From: Actinomadura latina NBRC 106108
Lineage (GTDB): Bacteria; Actinomycetota; Actinomycetes; Streptosporangiales; Streptosporangiaceae
DNA length: 64,000 nt
NCBI RefSeq assembly: GCF_001552195.1
Contig: NZ_BCQS01000005.1
Coordinates: 744,001 to 808,000 of the forward strand
Reading direction: 5' to 3'
The first letter of the stretch is position 1. The number at the start of each line of letters is the position of its first letter. The notes below the pieces were generated by a model that was given only the letters and a program-made list of their open reading frames with translations, did no database searches and was not told the origin of the DNA. The position numbers were made by a program, and so were the translations under genes. Positions 43,652-52,010 of the stretch are shown here, piece by piece.

Positions 43652-44392
43652 ATGACGCTGCTCACGCTGCTGCTCACCTGCATGATCGCCACCGGCGCAC
43701 CGGGCCTGGACGCCTGGCGGTGGCCGTTAGGCCCGCCCGCACCGCGGGTTCTCCGGGCCTTCTCGCCGCCGTCCACCCCGTGGGGGCCGGGCCATCGGGG
43801 GGTGGATCTGGCGGGACGCCCGGGACAGGCCGTCTACGCCGCCGGGCCGGGGCGCGTCTCCTACGCCGACGCCCTGGCGGGACGCGGTGTCGTCGCCATA
43901 GACCATGGGGAGCTGCGCACGACGTACCTGCCAGTGCGTCCGAGCGTGCACGCGGGGGGCCGGGTGGTGTCAGGCACGCGGATCGGTGTGCTGGAGAACG
44001 GCCTGCTCCACTGCCAGGTCCCATGCCTTCACTGGGGGCTGCGCCGTGGTGCCCTCTACCTGGACCCGCTCAACCTCGTCCAGCGCCGGGTCCGTCTGCT
44101 CCCCCACTGGCCGCGCCAGTCCCCGTCCTCAAGCCCCTCGTCGTCCTCAAGCCCCTCGTCGTCCTCAAGCCCCTCGTCGTCCTCAAGCCCCGCGCCCGAG
44201 CCGCATCCCCGGATGGCCCTGCGTGACGCCACCACCGCGACCGGCGGAGCACTGACGGGCATGGTCCTGACTTTGACGGTGGCCTTCGCCTGGCGCCGCA
44301 CCCGCATCCGCTTTCGCCTGCATCGGCGCCGCCGTCCCCCGCCGGGCGTCATCAACCTCTCCCAAGAACGCCGCCTGCGCCGCACCCCGTGA
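43652..44392 (+). CDS. M23-family (LytM-type) peptidase, membrane-anchored
   Basis: A 246-residue exported protein. A short N-terminal hydrophobic segment (TLLTLLLTCMIATGA) acts as signal. The M23 domain has GPGHRGVDLAGRPGQAVYAA (zinc His and Asp), GVVAIDHGELRTTYLPV, and CLHWGLRRG (HxG-type). A Ser/Pro linker of 18-bp repeats (SPSSSS units) leads to a C-terminal membrane helix and a basic tail. It is probably a cell-wall endopeptidase or regulator. A rare TTA Leu codon sits at codon 26 (43727). The ATG at 43652 is chosen because it opens the signal segment. Confidence 0.82.
   Translation: MTLLTLLLTCMIATGAPGLDAWRWPLGPPAPRVLRAFSPPSTPWGPGHRGVDLAGRPGQAVYAAGPGRVSYADALAGRGVVAIDHGELRTTYLPVRPSVHAGGRVVSGTRIGVLENGLLHCQVPCLHWGLRRGALYLDPLNLVQRRVRLLPHWPRQSPSSSPSSSSSPSSSSSPSSSSSPAPEPHPRMALRDATTATGGALTGMVLTLTVAFAWRRTRIRFRLHRRRRPPPGVINLSQERRLRRTP
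44125..44189 (+). repeat. 18-bp tandem repeats in M23 peptidase linker
   Basis: Three perfect copies of GTCCTCAAGCCCCTCGTC (44125-44142, 44143-44160, 44161-44178) plus 11 bases of a fourth. They encode the Ser/Pro linker between the peptidase domain and the C-terminal membrane helix. Confidence 0.9.
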
Positions 44393-44641
44393 CCGGCCCG
44401 GCCGCCGCCCCCCACCCAGCGGGCGGCGGCCAACCGGGCGACTGCCCGACGCTCTTCAGGCATGGCCTCACCCGCGTGCACGCCCGACCGGGATGGGCGT
44501 CTGCCTCAGCTGCTGCCTTCGGGCGTCGACGGGTAGCGGGCCAGCGCGCAGCGGCTGTGGCAACGAGGTCACGACGTTCCGGAGTCCGAGGCGGCTGAGG
44601 GCACGTTCATGGTTTCGAGCGGTCGTCAAAGCCGGCTGTGG

Positions 44642-44664
44642 GCGAGCTTCATGAGGAAGCTCGC
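44642..44664. terminator. Hairpin downstream of xerC
   Basis: GCGAGCTT (44642-44649), a 7-base loop and AAGCTCGC (44657-44664) form a perfect 8-bp stem 6 bases past the xerC stop. It is the clearest transcript-end candidate in the 278-bp gap between the convergent M23 and xerC genes; the rest of the gap shows no supported gene. Confidence 0.55.
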
Positions 44665-44670
44665 ACTGGG

Positions 44671-45591
44671 TCAGCCGGGGTGAGTGCCGCGTGGGTGGGC
44701 TTGGCGGTGGACCTGCTTCAGGCGCTCGGCCGAGACGTGGGTGTAGAGCTGCGTGGTCTGCAGGGATGCGTGGCCGAGGATCTCCTGGACGCTTCGCAGG
44801 TCGGCGCCGCCCTCCAGCAGGTGAGTGGCGGCGCTGTGGCGGAGTCCGTGAGGGCTGAGGTCCGGAACTTGGCCGACCTCGGAGATCCGGCCGTGGACGA
44901 TGCGGCGCGCGGTTGTCGGGTGGAGGCGTCCCCCGCGAACGCCTAGGAACAATGCCGGGCCGCTGTCTTCGTCGGCGAAGGAAGGACGCCCTGCGCGCAG
45001 CCAGTCCAGGACGGCGCGGACAGCCGGTTCGCCTACCGGGACGATGCGTTCTCGCCCGCCCTTGCCCAGGACGCGGACCGTCCTACGCCCGGTGTCCAGG
45101 TCGTCGATGTCGAGTCCGCACAGTTCACTCACACGTACACCCGTCCCGTAAAGCACCTCCAGCACGGCCAGATCGCGGAGGCCGAGAGGGCCTTGGGCGT
45201 CCATGCTGTCGAGCAGGCGCGCCGCATCGTCCTGGGTGAGGACGCCAGGAAGGTCACGTTGCCGCTTGGGTGTGCCTAGGAGCAGCCCTGGATCGTCCTG
45301 TAGAAGTCCACGCCTGTGCAGGTGCCTGGTGAAGCCGCGCGCGGCGGCCGTCCGGCGAGCCAGGGTGGCGCGGGAGCGGCCAAGGGCGTGCTGGCGTGCG
45401 AGCCAGGCCCGCAATAGCGAGACATCCAGTTCCGCGGGTTCGGTAACGCCGGTGACGGCGGCGTAGGCGCACAGGTCGGCTAGATCTCCCAGATAGGCGC
45501 GCAGGGTGTGCGGCGACACGTCGCGTTCGGCGCCGAGATGCCGCCCGAAATCGGCTGCCGCGTCCTCCAGCGCGTTCGTCACAGGCGTCAC
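44671..45591 (-). CDS. xerC: Tyrosine recombinase XerC
   Basis: A 306-residue site-specific recombinase. The N-terminal SAM-like domain has DFGRHLGAERDVSPHTLRAYLG. The catalytic domain has GTGVRVSELCGLDIDDLD (Arg), LGKGGRERIVPV (Lys), LSPHGLRHSAATHLLEGG (HxxR), LGHASLQTTQLYTHV (His and nucleophile Tyr). It resolves chromosome dimers with XerD. GTG 45591 gives the standard length; an earlier GTG at 45672 lies inside a DnaA box and is less likely. The xerC-yraN-yifB-dprA neighbourhood is chromosomal, so this is not a phage integrase. Confidence 0.92.
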   Translation of the reverse strand: MTPVTNALEDAAADFGRHLGAERDVSPHTLRAYLGDLADLCAYAAVTGVTEPAELDVSLLRAWLARQHALGRSRATLARRTAAARGFTRHLHRRGLLQDDPGLLLGTPKRQRDLPGVLTQDDAARLLDSMDAQGPLGLRDLAVLEVLYGTGVRVSELCGLDIDDLDTGRRTVRVLGKGGRERIVPVGEPAVRAVLDWLRAGRPSFADEDSGPALFLGVRGGRLHPTTARRIVHGRISEVGQVPDLSPHGLRHSAATHLLEGGADLRSVQEILGHASLQTTQLYTHVSAERLKQVHRQAHPRGTHPG

Positions 45592-45664
45592 GCTGCGCCA
45601 ACGACCCGGCCGGCGCAAGCACCGACCGGGGTTGCGCGTGAATTGCCGCAAATCGCCGCCAGAG

Positions 45665-45673
45665 TTATCCACA
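45665..45673 (+). promoter_or_regulatory. DnaA box (TTATCCACA)
   Basis: A perfect consensus 9-mer in the 148-bp gap between the divergent xerC and yraN genes, 73 bases upstream of the xerC start. Third of the set. Confidence 0.6.
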
Positions 45674-45739
45674 GAACGTCATTCTGTCGCTACGCATCGT
45701 CGCGTCCCGGCAGTGTCTGAGGCCGGAGGTGAGGCACCC

Positions 45740-46093
45740 GTGAATGCTCACATCAGTCTCGGCCGGCGCGGTGAGGACGCTGCGGTCGACTACCTCGTCG
45801 GCCTCGGCTGGACGATCCTCGACCGCAACTGGCGATGCCGCGAGGGCGAACTCGACATCGTCGCCCACGACGGGCGCGGGCACATCGTCTGCGAGGTGAA
45901 GACCCGCCGCTCCGCCCGGTTCGGCGACCCGCTCGAAGCGATCACCACCGACAAGGCGGCCCGGTTACGGCGGCTGGCCTGGCGGTGGGCCGCCGCCCAC
46001 GGGGTCAGCGGCGCGCCCATGCGGGTGGACGTCCTCGGCCTGATCGGCGACCGCGACGGCTTCTCGATCGATCACCTGCGGGAGGTGTGCTGA
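45740..46093 (+). CDS. yraN: UPF0102/YraN family nuclease-like protein
   Basis: A 117-residue protein of the restriction-endonuclease-like fold: LGRRGEDAAVDYLVGLGWTI, then NWRCREGELDIVAHDG and VCEVKTRRSARFGDP (D-ExK). Members are inferred to act in DNA processing. The GTG at 45740 has GGAGGTGAGG upstream. A rare TTA Leu codon is at codon 76 (45965). It overlaps yifB (TGATG), forming the yraN-yifB-dprA operon. Confidence 0.93.
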   Translation: MNAHISLGRRGEDAAVDYLVGLGWTILDRNWRCREGELDIVAHDGRGHIVCEVKTRRSARFGDPLEAITTDKAARLRRLAWRWAAAHGVSGAPMRVDVLGLIGDRDGFSIDHLREVC

Positions 46094-47646
46094 TGACGCT
46101 CGCGAAAACCCGCTCGGTGTCCCTGGTCGGAGTGGACGGCTTCGTCGTGGACGTGGAGGCGGCCATCACCAGCGGCGTCCCGGGCCTGCACCTGGTCGGC
46201 CTGCCGGACACGGCGCTCAGCGAGGCCCGCGACCGCGTCCGCGCCGCCATCTTCAACTCCGGCGAGGACTGGCCCAATCGCCACGTCACGGTGTCGCTGT
46301 GCCCGGCGAGCATGCCGAAGAAGGGCTCGACCTTTGATCTCGCTATCGCGATTTCGCTGCTCGCAGCGGCGGAGGTCATACCGGCGCGCAGCTGCGCGGG
46401 GCTGGTGGTGATCGGCGAACTCGGCCTGGACGGCCGCATACGCCCGATCCAAGGCATACTGCCCGCCGTGCTGGCCGCCGCCAACCGCGGCTGCCGCACG
46501 GTCGTCGTGCCGCAGGCGAACGCCTCGGAGGCCGAGCTCGTCCCCGACATGCAGGTCGTGTCCGCGAGCACGCTGCGCGGCCTGCTGTGCCTCCTGCGCG
46601 ACGAGCCACCGCCCATCGAGGAGGAAGAGGAGGACGATCTCTCCCTCTCCGCGGACCGGTACGCCATCAGGCAGCAGGAGATCCCACCCGATCTGGACCT
46701 GGCCGACGTCCGGGGGCAGGCCGAGGCCCGCCGCGCGCTGGAGATCAGCGCGGCCGGAGGGCACCACCTCTTCTTCGCCGGCCCCCCGGGCTGCGGGAAG
46801 ACGATGCTCGCGGAGCGGCTGCCGACGCTGATGCCGGCCCTGGAGTCCGAGATCGCGCTGGAGGTCACCGCGATCCACTCGGTCGCCGGAACCCTGCGGC
46901 CGGGGCAGCCGCTGATCACCCAGCCGCCGTTCTACGCCCCGCACCACACCGCCTCGCGGGCGTCGATGGTCGGCGGCGGGTCGGGCCGCGTGCTCCAGCC
47001 GGGCGCCGTGTCCCTCGCACACCGGGGAATCCTCTTCCTGGACGAGGCCCCGGAGTTCCACGCGGGAACGCTCGACGCCCTGCGCCAACCCCTTGAAGAG
47101 GGCGTGGTGCGCATCTCCCGCATTGAGGGCATAGCGCAATTCCCGGCGCGGTTCACGCTCGTCCTCGCGGCGAACCCGTGCCCGTGCGCCGCCGCGAAGC
47201 AGATCGACTGCTCCTGCGCCCCGGGCGTCCGCCGCAAGTACGCCAGCCGCGTGACGGGCCCGCTGCTCGACCGCATCGACCTCAAGCTGGAACTGGCACC
47301 GGCCAGCCGGGCCGAACTCCGCTACGACCTGGAGTTCGCCGAATCCAGCAAGGTGGTGGCCGAACGCGTCGAACTCGCCAGGGAACGGACACGCCACCGC
47401 CTCGCGGACACCCCGTGGCGTTCCAACTCCGAGGTCCCCGGACCGGAGCTGCGCAGACGCTTCACCCCCTCCGCCGAAGCGATGCGAGGGGCCGACGAAG
47501 CCCTGCAGCGAGGCACGCTGAGCGCGCGCGGACTCGACCGCATCCTGCGGGTCGCCTGGACCATCGCCGACCTGGCCGGCCACGACGAACCCGGCCCGGA
47601 CGACGTCGGCGGCGCACTCGCCCTGTGGTCCGCGGGGCGCCAATGA
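46093..47646 (+). CDS. YifB/ComM-family Mg-chelatase-like AAA+ ATPase
   Basis: A 517-residue AAA+ ATPase. The N-terminal Lon-like fold (MTLAKTRSVSLVGVDG, then VGLPDTALSEARDRVRAAI) precedes the Mg-chelatase-type AAA+ module: Walker A FAGPPGCGKTMLAERLP, Walker B GILFLDEAPEF, LAANPCPC with a zinc-like Cys group (DCSCAPG), and YASRVTGPLLDRIDL. A C-terminal helical domain ends it. ComM homologues are hexameric helicases promoting branch migration in natural transformation. Coupled to dprA. Confidence 0.93.
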   Translation: MTLAKTRSVSLVGVDGFVVDVEAAITSGVPGLHLVGLPDTALSEARDRVRAAIFNSGEDWPNRHVTVSLCPASMPKKGSTFDLAIAISLLAAAEVIPARSCAGLVVIGELGLDGRIRPIQGILPAVLAAANRGCRTVVVPQANASEAELVPDMQVVSASTLRGLLCLLRDEPPPIEEEEEDDLSLSADRYAIRQQEIPPDLDLADVRGQAEARRALEISAAGGHHLFFAGPPGCGKTMLAERLPTLMPALESEIALEVTAIHSVAGTLRPGQPLITQPPFYAPHHTASRASMVGGGSGRVLQPGAVSLAHRGILFLDEAPEFHAGTLDALRQPLEEGVVRISRIEGIAQFPARFTLVLAANPCPCAAAKQIDCSCAPGVRRKYASRVTGPLLDRIDLKLELAPASRAELRYDLEFAESSKVVAERVELARERTRHRLADTPWRSNSEVPGPELRRRFTPSAEAMRGADEALQRGTLSARGLDRILRVAWTIADLAGHDEPGPDDVGGALALWSAGRQ

Positions 47647-48842
47647 GCGACGAGAGAACCGCCCGCGCCACCCTCACCGCCGTCGCCGAACCCGGCGACG
47701 CGTTCCTCAACCGAATCATCGACCACCGCGGCCCGGAGGGAGCACTCGAAACCGTCCGCACCGGCCGGCTCCCCGGCACCATCGACGCCACACCCAAGGA
47801 GATCAAGCGCCTCGGCCAATGGCGGATCCGCCTCATCGCCGCCGAACCCGACCAGGACCTGGCCGTCTGCGCCCGGTTCCGCGGCCGCCTCATCTGCCCG
47901 GGAGACCCCGAATGGCCGACGACCCTCGACGACCTGGGCTCCGGACGCCCCTACGCCCTGTGGCTGCGCGGCCCCGGCGACCTGCGCTACTGCTGCCTGC
48001 GTTCGGTCGCCATCGTCGGTTCCCGCGCCGCGTCCCCCTACGGCCTGCGCGCCGCCGCCGACTTCGCGTCCGACCTGGCCGACGACGGCTGGACGGTGAT
48101 CTCCGGCGGCGCCCTCGGCATCGACGCGGCCGCCCACCGGGGTGCGCTGGCCGCCGACGGCCCCACCGTCGCGGTCCTCGCCAACGGGGTCGACGTCCCC
48201 TACCCGGCGTCCAACGAGGGGTTGTTCGCCGAGATGGCGCGGCGGTCCCTGCTGGTCAGCGAGTCGCCGCCGGGCACCCATCCGCACCGGCTCCGGTTCC
48301 TCGTCCGCAACCGGGTGATCGCTGCGCTGTCCCGCGGCACGGTCATCGTCGAGGCGGAAGCCCGCAGCGGCGCCCTGAACACGGCCGGCTGGGCGTCCAA
48401 GCTCGGCCGCGTGGTCATGGCCGTCCCCGGTCCGATCACGTCCCGCTCCTCGGTCGGCTGCCACCGTCTCCTGCGGGAGGAGGGCGTCGCGCTGGTCACG
48501 CGCCCCGAGGAGATCATCGAAGCCGTGGGACGCATCGGCGCCGACCTGGCACCGCCGCCCAACACCCCCGTCCTCGCCCGCGATCGCCTCGAACCGGTCA
48601 CCCGGTCCGTTCTGGAGGCGTTCCCCGCCCGCGGCGCGACCGGACCCGCGCAGCTCGCAGTCAAGGCGGGCGTCGACCTGACCACGGTCAACGCCAAGCT
48701 GGGCCTCCTGTCGGCGGCCGGCTTCATCGAACGCGCCCCATCCGGCTGGCGCCTCACGAAGTCCGGAAAATCCCCCCAAGGCCCCGCCGAAGAACCCGCG
48801 ACCCGGCAGCCTCCACCCGCCCTTCCCGAGGAGCCAAAGTGA
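47643..48842 (+). CDS. dprA: DNA-processing protein DprA
   Basis: A 399-residue protein. The Rossmann-like core shows SVAIVGSRAASPYGLRAAAD, VISGGALGIDAAAHRGALA, VLANGVDVPYPASN, FLVRNRVIAALSRGTVIVEA and SGALNTAGWA. The C-terminal winged helix is near LAVKAGVDLTTVNAKLGLLS. DprA loads RecA on incoming single-stranded DNA. ATGA overlap with yifB. The last 25 residues are Pro-rich. Confidence 0.95.
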   Translation: MSDERTARATLTAVAEPGDAFLNRIIDHRGPEGALETVRTGRLPGTIDATPKEIKRLGQWRIRLIAAEPDQDLAVCARFRGRLICPGDPEWPTTLDDLGSGRPYALWLRGPGDLRYCCLRSVAIVGSRAASPYGLRAAADFASDLADDGWTVISGGALGIDAAAHRGALAADGPTVAVLANGVDVPYPASNEGLFAEMARRSLLVSESPPGTHPHRLRFLVRNRVIAALSRGTVIVEAEARSGALNTAGWASKLGRVVMAVPGPITSRSSVGCHRLLREEGVALVTRPEEIIEAVGRIGADLAPPPNTPVLARDRLEPVTRSVLEAFPARGATGPAQLAVKAGVDLTTVNAKLGLLSAAGFIERAPSGWRLTKSGKSPQGPAEEPATRQPPPALPEEPK

Positions 48843-49330
48843 CCCGCCCGACCAACCAGGCACCACCCCCAAGGCCGAGGCCGACCTGGGCGTCCCGAAC
48901 GACGCGGAGAACGTCCCAGGCAGGACAGCCCCAAGCCGCAAGAGAGGCAAACCTGCGACGGCGACAAGGTCTGGTTCGGGTTGAGGGGCCTACGGGCGTC
49001 TTGCCGGGACGTGGTTCTCCCGGCAGCTCCTCGAGTCCTCAGTCGGCGTGCCCGAGCCTGGAAAGTCACGGCAGCAGGGCAGACACCCAGTGCTCTCGCC
49101 AGCCCCAGGCCGAGACTCCACCCACCGCCGAACCTAAAGGAGAGCATCCCGCCAAGCCCCCAGGCCCCGAACCCGAACCCGCGAAAAGCCACGACAGGAG
49201 CGCGAACACCAATGCCTCGGAAACCCGCGGACCAGGGCGGAGCCCGCCCGCCCCCACGGCCTCGAAAGCTAATCGTCCGAAGGGAGTTCGAAGTCGCTCT
49301 TGGCGAGTTCTTCGACGTTCACGTCCTTGA
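48839..49330 (+). CDS. Doubtful Pro/Arg-rich open frame after dprA
   Basis: A GTG at 48839 overlaps the dprA stop (GTGA) and opens 163 codons rich in Pro, Arg, Ser and Gln, with weak third-position GC preference and no domain. Its last 62 bases overlap the convergent DUF2469 gene. The coupling geometry is suggestive but the composition is not that of a folded protein. If not coding, bases 48843-49268 are an otherwise empty spacer in which no RNA gene was seen. Confidence 0.25.
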   Translation: MTRPTNQAPPPRPRPTWASRTTRRTSQAGQPQAAREANLRRRQGLVRVEGPTGVLPGRGSPGSSSSPQSACPSLESHGSRADTQCSRQPQAETPPTAEPKGEHPAKPPGPEPEPAKSHDRSANTNASETRGPGRSPPAPTASKANRPKGVRSRSWRVLRRSRP

Positions 49331-49583
49331 ACGTGACAACGCGCACGTTCTTGACGAAGCGGGCAGGGCGGTACATGTCCCACACCCACGCGTCCTGCAT
49401 CGTGACCTCGAAGAAGATCTCACCGGTGTCGGCACCGCGCACCTGCAGGTCGACCGAGTTCGTGAGGTAGAACCTGCGCTCGGTCTCGACAACGTAGGTG
49501 AACAGGCCGAGGACGTCCCGGTACTCGCGATAGAGCTGCAGCTCCATCTCGGTCTCGTACTTCTCGAGATCCTCGGCGCTCAC
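49269..49583 (-). CDS. DUF2469 family protein
   Basis: A 104-residue protein conserved across Actinobacteria: EDLEKYETEMELQLYREYRD, TYVVETERRFYLTNSVDLQV, WVWDMYRPARFVKNVRVVTF and DVNVEELAKSDFELP. The function is unknown. The GTG start overlaps the rnhB stop (GTGA). The rnhB-DUF2469 pairing is typical of the phylum. Confidence 0.93.
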   Translation of the reverse strand: MSAEDLEKYETEMELQLYREYRDVLGLFTYVVETERRFYLTNSVDLQVRGADTGEIFFEVTMQDAWVWDMYRPARFVKNVRVVTFKDVNVEELAKSDFELPSDD

Positions 49584-50305
49584 GCTCGTGCCCCTTCCGC
49601 GCGGCCCTCGCCGGAGACCTCCCCTTCGGTCTCCTCCCCCACGGCCACATCTCCATTGTTACGCAAGGCCCGCCCGACGTTGACGTAGGAGAACCGATGC
49701 TCCGGACATGGACCGTGCGCGGTGAGCGCCTCGCTGTGCACGCGGGTCACATAGCCCTTGTGGACGTCGAAGCCGTATTCGGGGTACCGCTCGTGGAGTC
49801 CGACCATGATCCGGTCCCGGGTGACCTTCGCGACGATGGACGCCGCGGCCACGCACGCCACGGCCTGGTCACCTTTGATCATCGCCAGGCCGGGGACGTC
49901 CAGACCGGGCACCGGGAAGCCGTCGCTGATCACGTAGGCGGGCCGCTCGTCCAGAGCGGCCAGGGCCCTCCGCATCCCGGTGACGTTGCACCGGTGAAGG
50001 CCGATCCGGTCGATGTCATGGCACGGGATGACGACCGCGCTCCACGCGTATGCGCGCTCGGTGATCTCCGCGTACAGCTGCTCCCTGCGTCCGGGAGTGA
50101 GCAGTTTGGAGTCGGTGAGGCCGTCGATCCTGCCGCGCCCGCCCTGCAGGATCACCGCACCGACCACCAGCGGCCCCGCGCATGCCCCGCGCCCCGCCTC
50201 ATCGACACCGGCCACGGGACTGAACCCGCCGTGCGCCAAGGCCCGTTCGAACGCGAACAGGCCCGCGTCCCGGCGGGGGGTGAAGCGGAGTGGACGTCCC
50301 CTCAT
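49580..50305 (-). CDS. rnhB: Ribonuclease HII
   Basis: A 241-residue RNase HII that nicks RNA-DNA hybrids at ribonucleotides. GVDEAGRGACAGPLVVGAVI carries the first catalytic acids, LTDSKLLTPGRRE follows, then KGDQAVACVAAASIVAKVTR and YGFDVHKGYVTRVHSEALTA. The ATG at 50305 (MRGRPLRFTPRRD) is chosen over an upstream GTG because upstream residues lack family character. Confidence 0.94.
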   Translation of the reverse strand: MRGRPLRFTPRRDAGLFAFERALAHGGFSPVAGVDEAGRGACAGPLVVGAVILQGGRGRIDGLTDSKLLTPGRREQLYAEITERAYAWSAVVIPCHDIDRIGLHRCNVTGMRRALAALDERPAYVISDGFPVPGLDVPGLAMIKGDQAVACVAAASIVAKVTRDRIMVGLHERYPEYGFDVHKGYVTRVHSEALTAHGPCPEHRFSYVNVGRALRNNGDVAVGEETEGEVSGEGRAEGARA

Positions 50306-50488
50306 GCCCGCAGCGTACGTCCCCGCACTGACGCCCCGCTCCGAATGCCCGCGATCACCCACCTTGTCCCCAACCACATGACGAGCGGCGGGTGGTTAGA
50401 CGCGCGGTTCGTCGGGTGACGGCTTGGGCGTCTGGGCACTCGGGGCCGCGTCGCCTTGGGGTGGGCGCGGCATGGGGTTTCTGGTGGG

Positions 50489-51400
50489 TCAGGCGTTCTT
50501 CAGGTAGTGGCGGCGGCGGAAGTAGGCGAGCGGGAGGGTGCAGAGGACGGCCAGGGCGTACGGCGCGGCGGGAAGAGCGGCGGCGGTCGGCTTCTCCAGG
50601 CCTCGCTGCTTGAAGGTGCTGGGGATCGGGAGGGTGTCCAGGCGGTCCAGGGGCCAGACGATGACGAAGGCACGGCCGATGACGCGGTCGATCGGGATGG
50701 TGCCGCCGCCGGGGTCCCCGCGGTGGGAACGGGAGTCGTAGGAGAGTTCACGATGGTCGCCCATGACCCAGAGCTGGCCCGGCTTCACGGTGACGTCGAA
50801 CGGATCGTTGGACGGCTTGTTCTGCTCGTGCGTGATCTGGTCGGTGAAGATGTAGGACTTCTCGTCCAGCGGTACGCCGTTGACGGTGACGCGGCCCTGG
50901 GCGTCACAGCATTTGATGTGGTCGCCGGGGATGCCGATGACGCGCTTGATGTAGTCCTTCTCGTTGGGCGCCACACCGAACGCGGTGCCGACGGCGCGCA
51001 GCGCCTTGGAGATCGGGTTGCCGGGCTCTTCCACCTGGATTTCGGGGTCCCAGGAGTCCAGGCCGTTGAAGACGATCACGTCGCCTCGGGCGATGTCCCG
51101 GGTGTGATAGACGATCTTGTTCACGAGGACGCGATCGCCGACCTGGAGGGTGTTCTCCATGGAGCCGGACGGGATGTAGAAGGCCTGGACCGCGAACGCC
51201 TTGATGACGAGGGCGAGCACGACGGCGACGACGATGAGGACGGGGAGTTCTTTCCAGAACGATCCCTGCTTCTTCTTGCCCTTGCCGTCGTCTTCGGAGT
51301 CGCCGGCCGTCTCCTCGGCCGAGTCCACGGGCTCCTTCTCTTCGGGCACCGCGCCCTCGGCTTCGGATCGCACGTCTCTCCGATCGTCCTCGTCAGTCAT
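50489..51400 (-). CDS. lepB: Signal peptidase I
   Basis: A 303-residue type I signal peptidase. About 50 acidic cytoplasmic residues precede the first membrane helix (LPVLIVVAVVLALVIKAFAV). The catalytic Ser is in YIPSGSMENTL and the catalytic Lys in DYIKRVIGIPGDH. Further conserved blocks are QLWVMGDHRELSYDSRSH and IGRAFVIVWPLDRL. A second hydrophobic segment lies near the C-terminus. It follows rplS, the usual actinobacterial order. Confidence 0.95.
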   Translation of the reverse strand: MTDEDDRRDVRSEAEGAVPEEKEPVDSAEETAGDSEDDGKGKKKQGSFWKELPVLIVVAVVLALVIKAFAVQAFYIPSGSMENTLQVGDRVLVNKIVYHTRDIARGDVIVFNGLDSWDPEIQVEEPGNPISKALRAVGTAFGVAPNEKDYIKRVIGIPGDHIKCCDAQGRVTVNGVPLDEKSYIFTDQITHEQNKPSNDPFDVTVKPGQLWVMGDHRELSYDSRSHRGDPGGGTIPIDRVIGRAFVIVWPLDRLDTLPIPSTFKQRGLEKPTAAALPAAPYALAVLCTLPLAYFRRRHYLKNA

Positions 51401-51494
51401 CAGAGCGAAAGCCTAGCGCCGCAAGGCCTGCGGGACGCCGCCCACGGGCGTGTCGCGAGCGTCCGCGGCGGTCGCGGCGGTCCGGAACAGGCAA

Positions 51495-51526
51495 CGCCCC
51501 GGGTACCGTCGCGGGTTCCCGGGGCG
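51495..51526. terminator. Terminator-like hairpin after rplS
   Basis: CGCCCCGGG (51495-51503) and CCCGGGGCG (51518-51526) form a 9-bp stem with a 14-base loop, 15 bases after the rplS stop and before lepB. It marks a probable end or attenuation point of the rpsP-rplS operon. Confidence 0.6.
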
Positions 51527-51541
51527 CCGTGGTCCATCCGC

Positions 51542-51892
51542 TCAGTGCTCGCGCTTCTCCTTGATGCGCGCGGCCTTGCCGCGCAGGTTGCGCAGGTAGT
51601 AGAGCTTGGCGCGGCGCACGTCGCCGCGGGTGACGACCTCGATCTTGTCGATCGACGGGCTGTTGAGCGGGAACGTCCGCTCGACGCCCACGCTGTAGCT
51701 GACCTTGCGGACGGTGAACGTCTCGCGGGCGCCGCCGCCCTGCCTCCGGATCACCACGCCCTGGAAGATCTGGATACGGCTACGGTTGCCCTCGGTGACG
51801 CGCACGTGCACCTTCAGCGTGTCGCCCGGACGGAAGTCCGGGACGTCGGCGCGCATGGCGGCCTTTTCGATCTCCTGGATCAGGGTGTGCAT
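51542..51892 (-). CDS. rplS: 50S ribosomal protein L19
   Basis: A 116-residue protein with the full L19 sequence: [60 protein letters not shown] and [20 protein letters not shown]. The ATG at 51892 is set by [14 protein letters not shown]. Confidence 0.97.
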   Translation of the reverse strand: MHTLIQEIEKAAMRADVPDFRPGDTLKVHVRVTEGNRSRIQIFQGVVIRRQGGGARETFTVRKVSYSVGVERTFPLNSPSIDKIEVVTRGDVRRAKLYYLRNLRGKAARIKEKREH

Positions 51893-52010
51893 CGCAGCGG
51901 TTCCTCGTGGTCGAACGCGGGCGTCGAGAGGCCCCGATGGGACTTTCGTGGGGGCGTCGCGCCGCGGGAAGTGGTCTTCGGGTGCCGTGCGCTCTGGAGG
52001 CACGGACGCT

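Noticed and set aside
44125..44189. Tandem repeats as a possible CRISPR array
   Set aside because: Units are 18 bp, contiguous without spacers and in frame inside a coding sequence.
44389..44598. Short plus-strand frame starting at the M23 stop (GTGA)
   Set aside because: Low-complexity Ala/Arg/Gly composition, no domain and no independent ribosome site; probably chance.
44671..45591. Tyrosine recombinase as sign of an integrated mobile element
   Set aside because: It is XerC-like in length and motifs, next to yraN-yifB-dprA; no att repeats, tRNA or phage genes are nearby.
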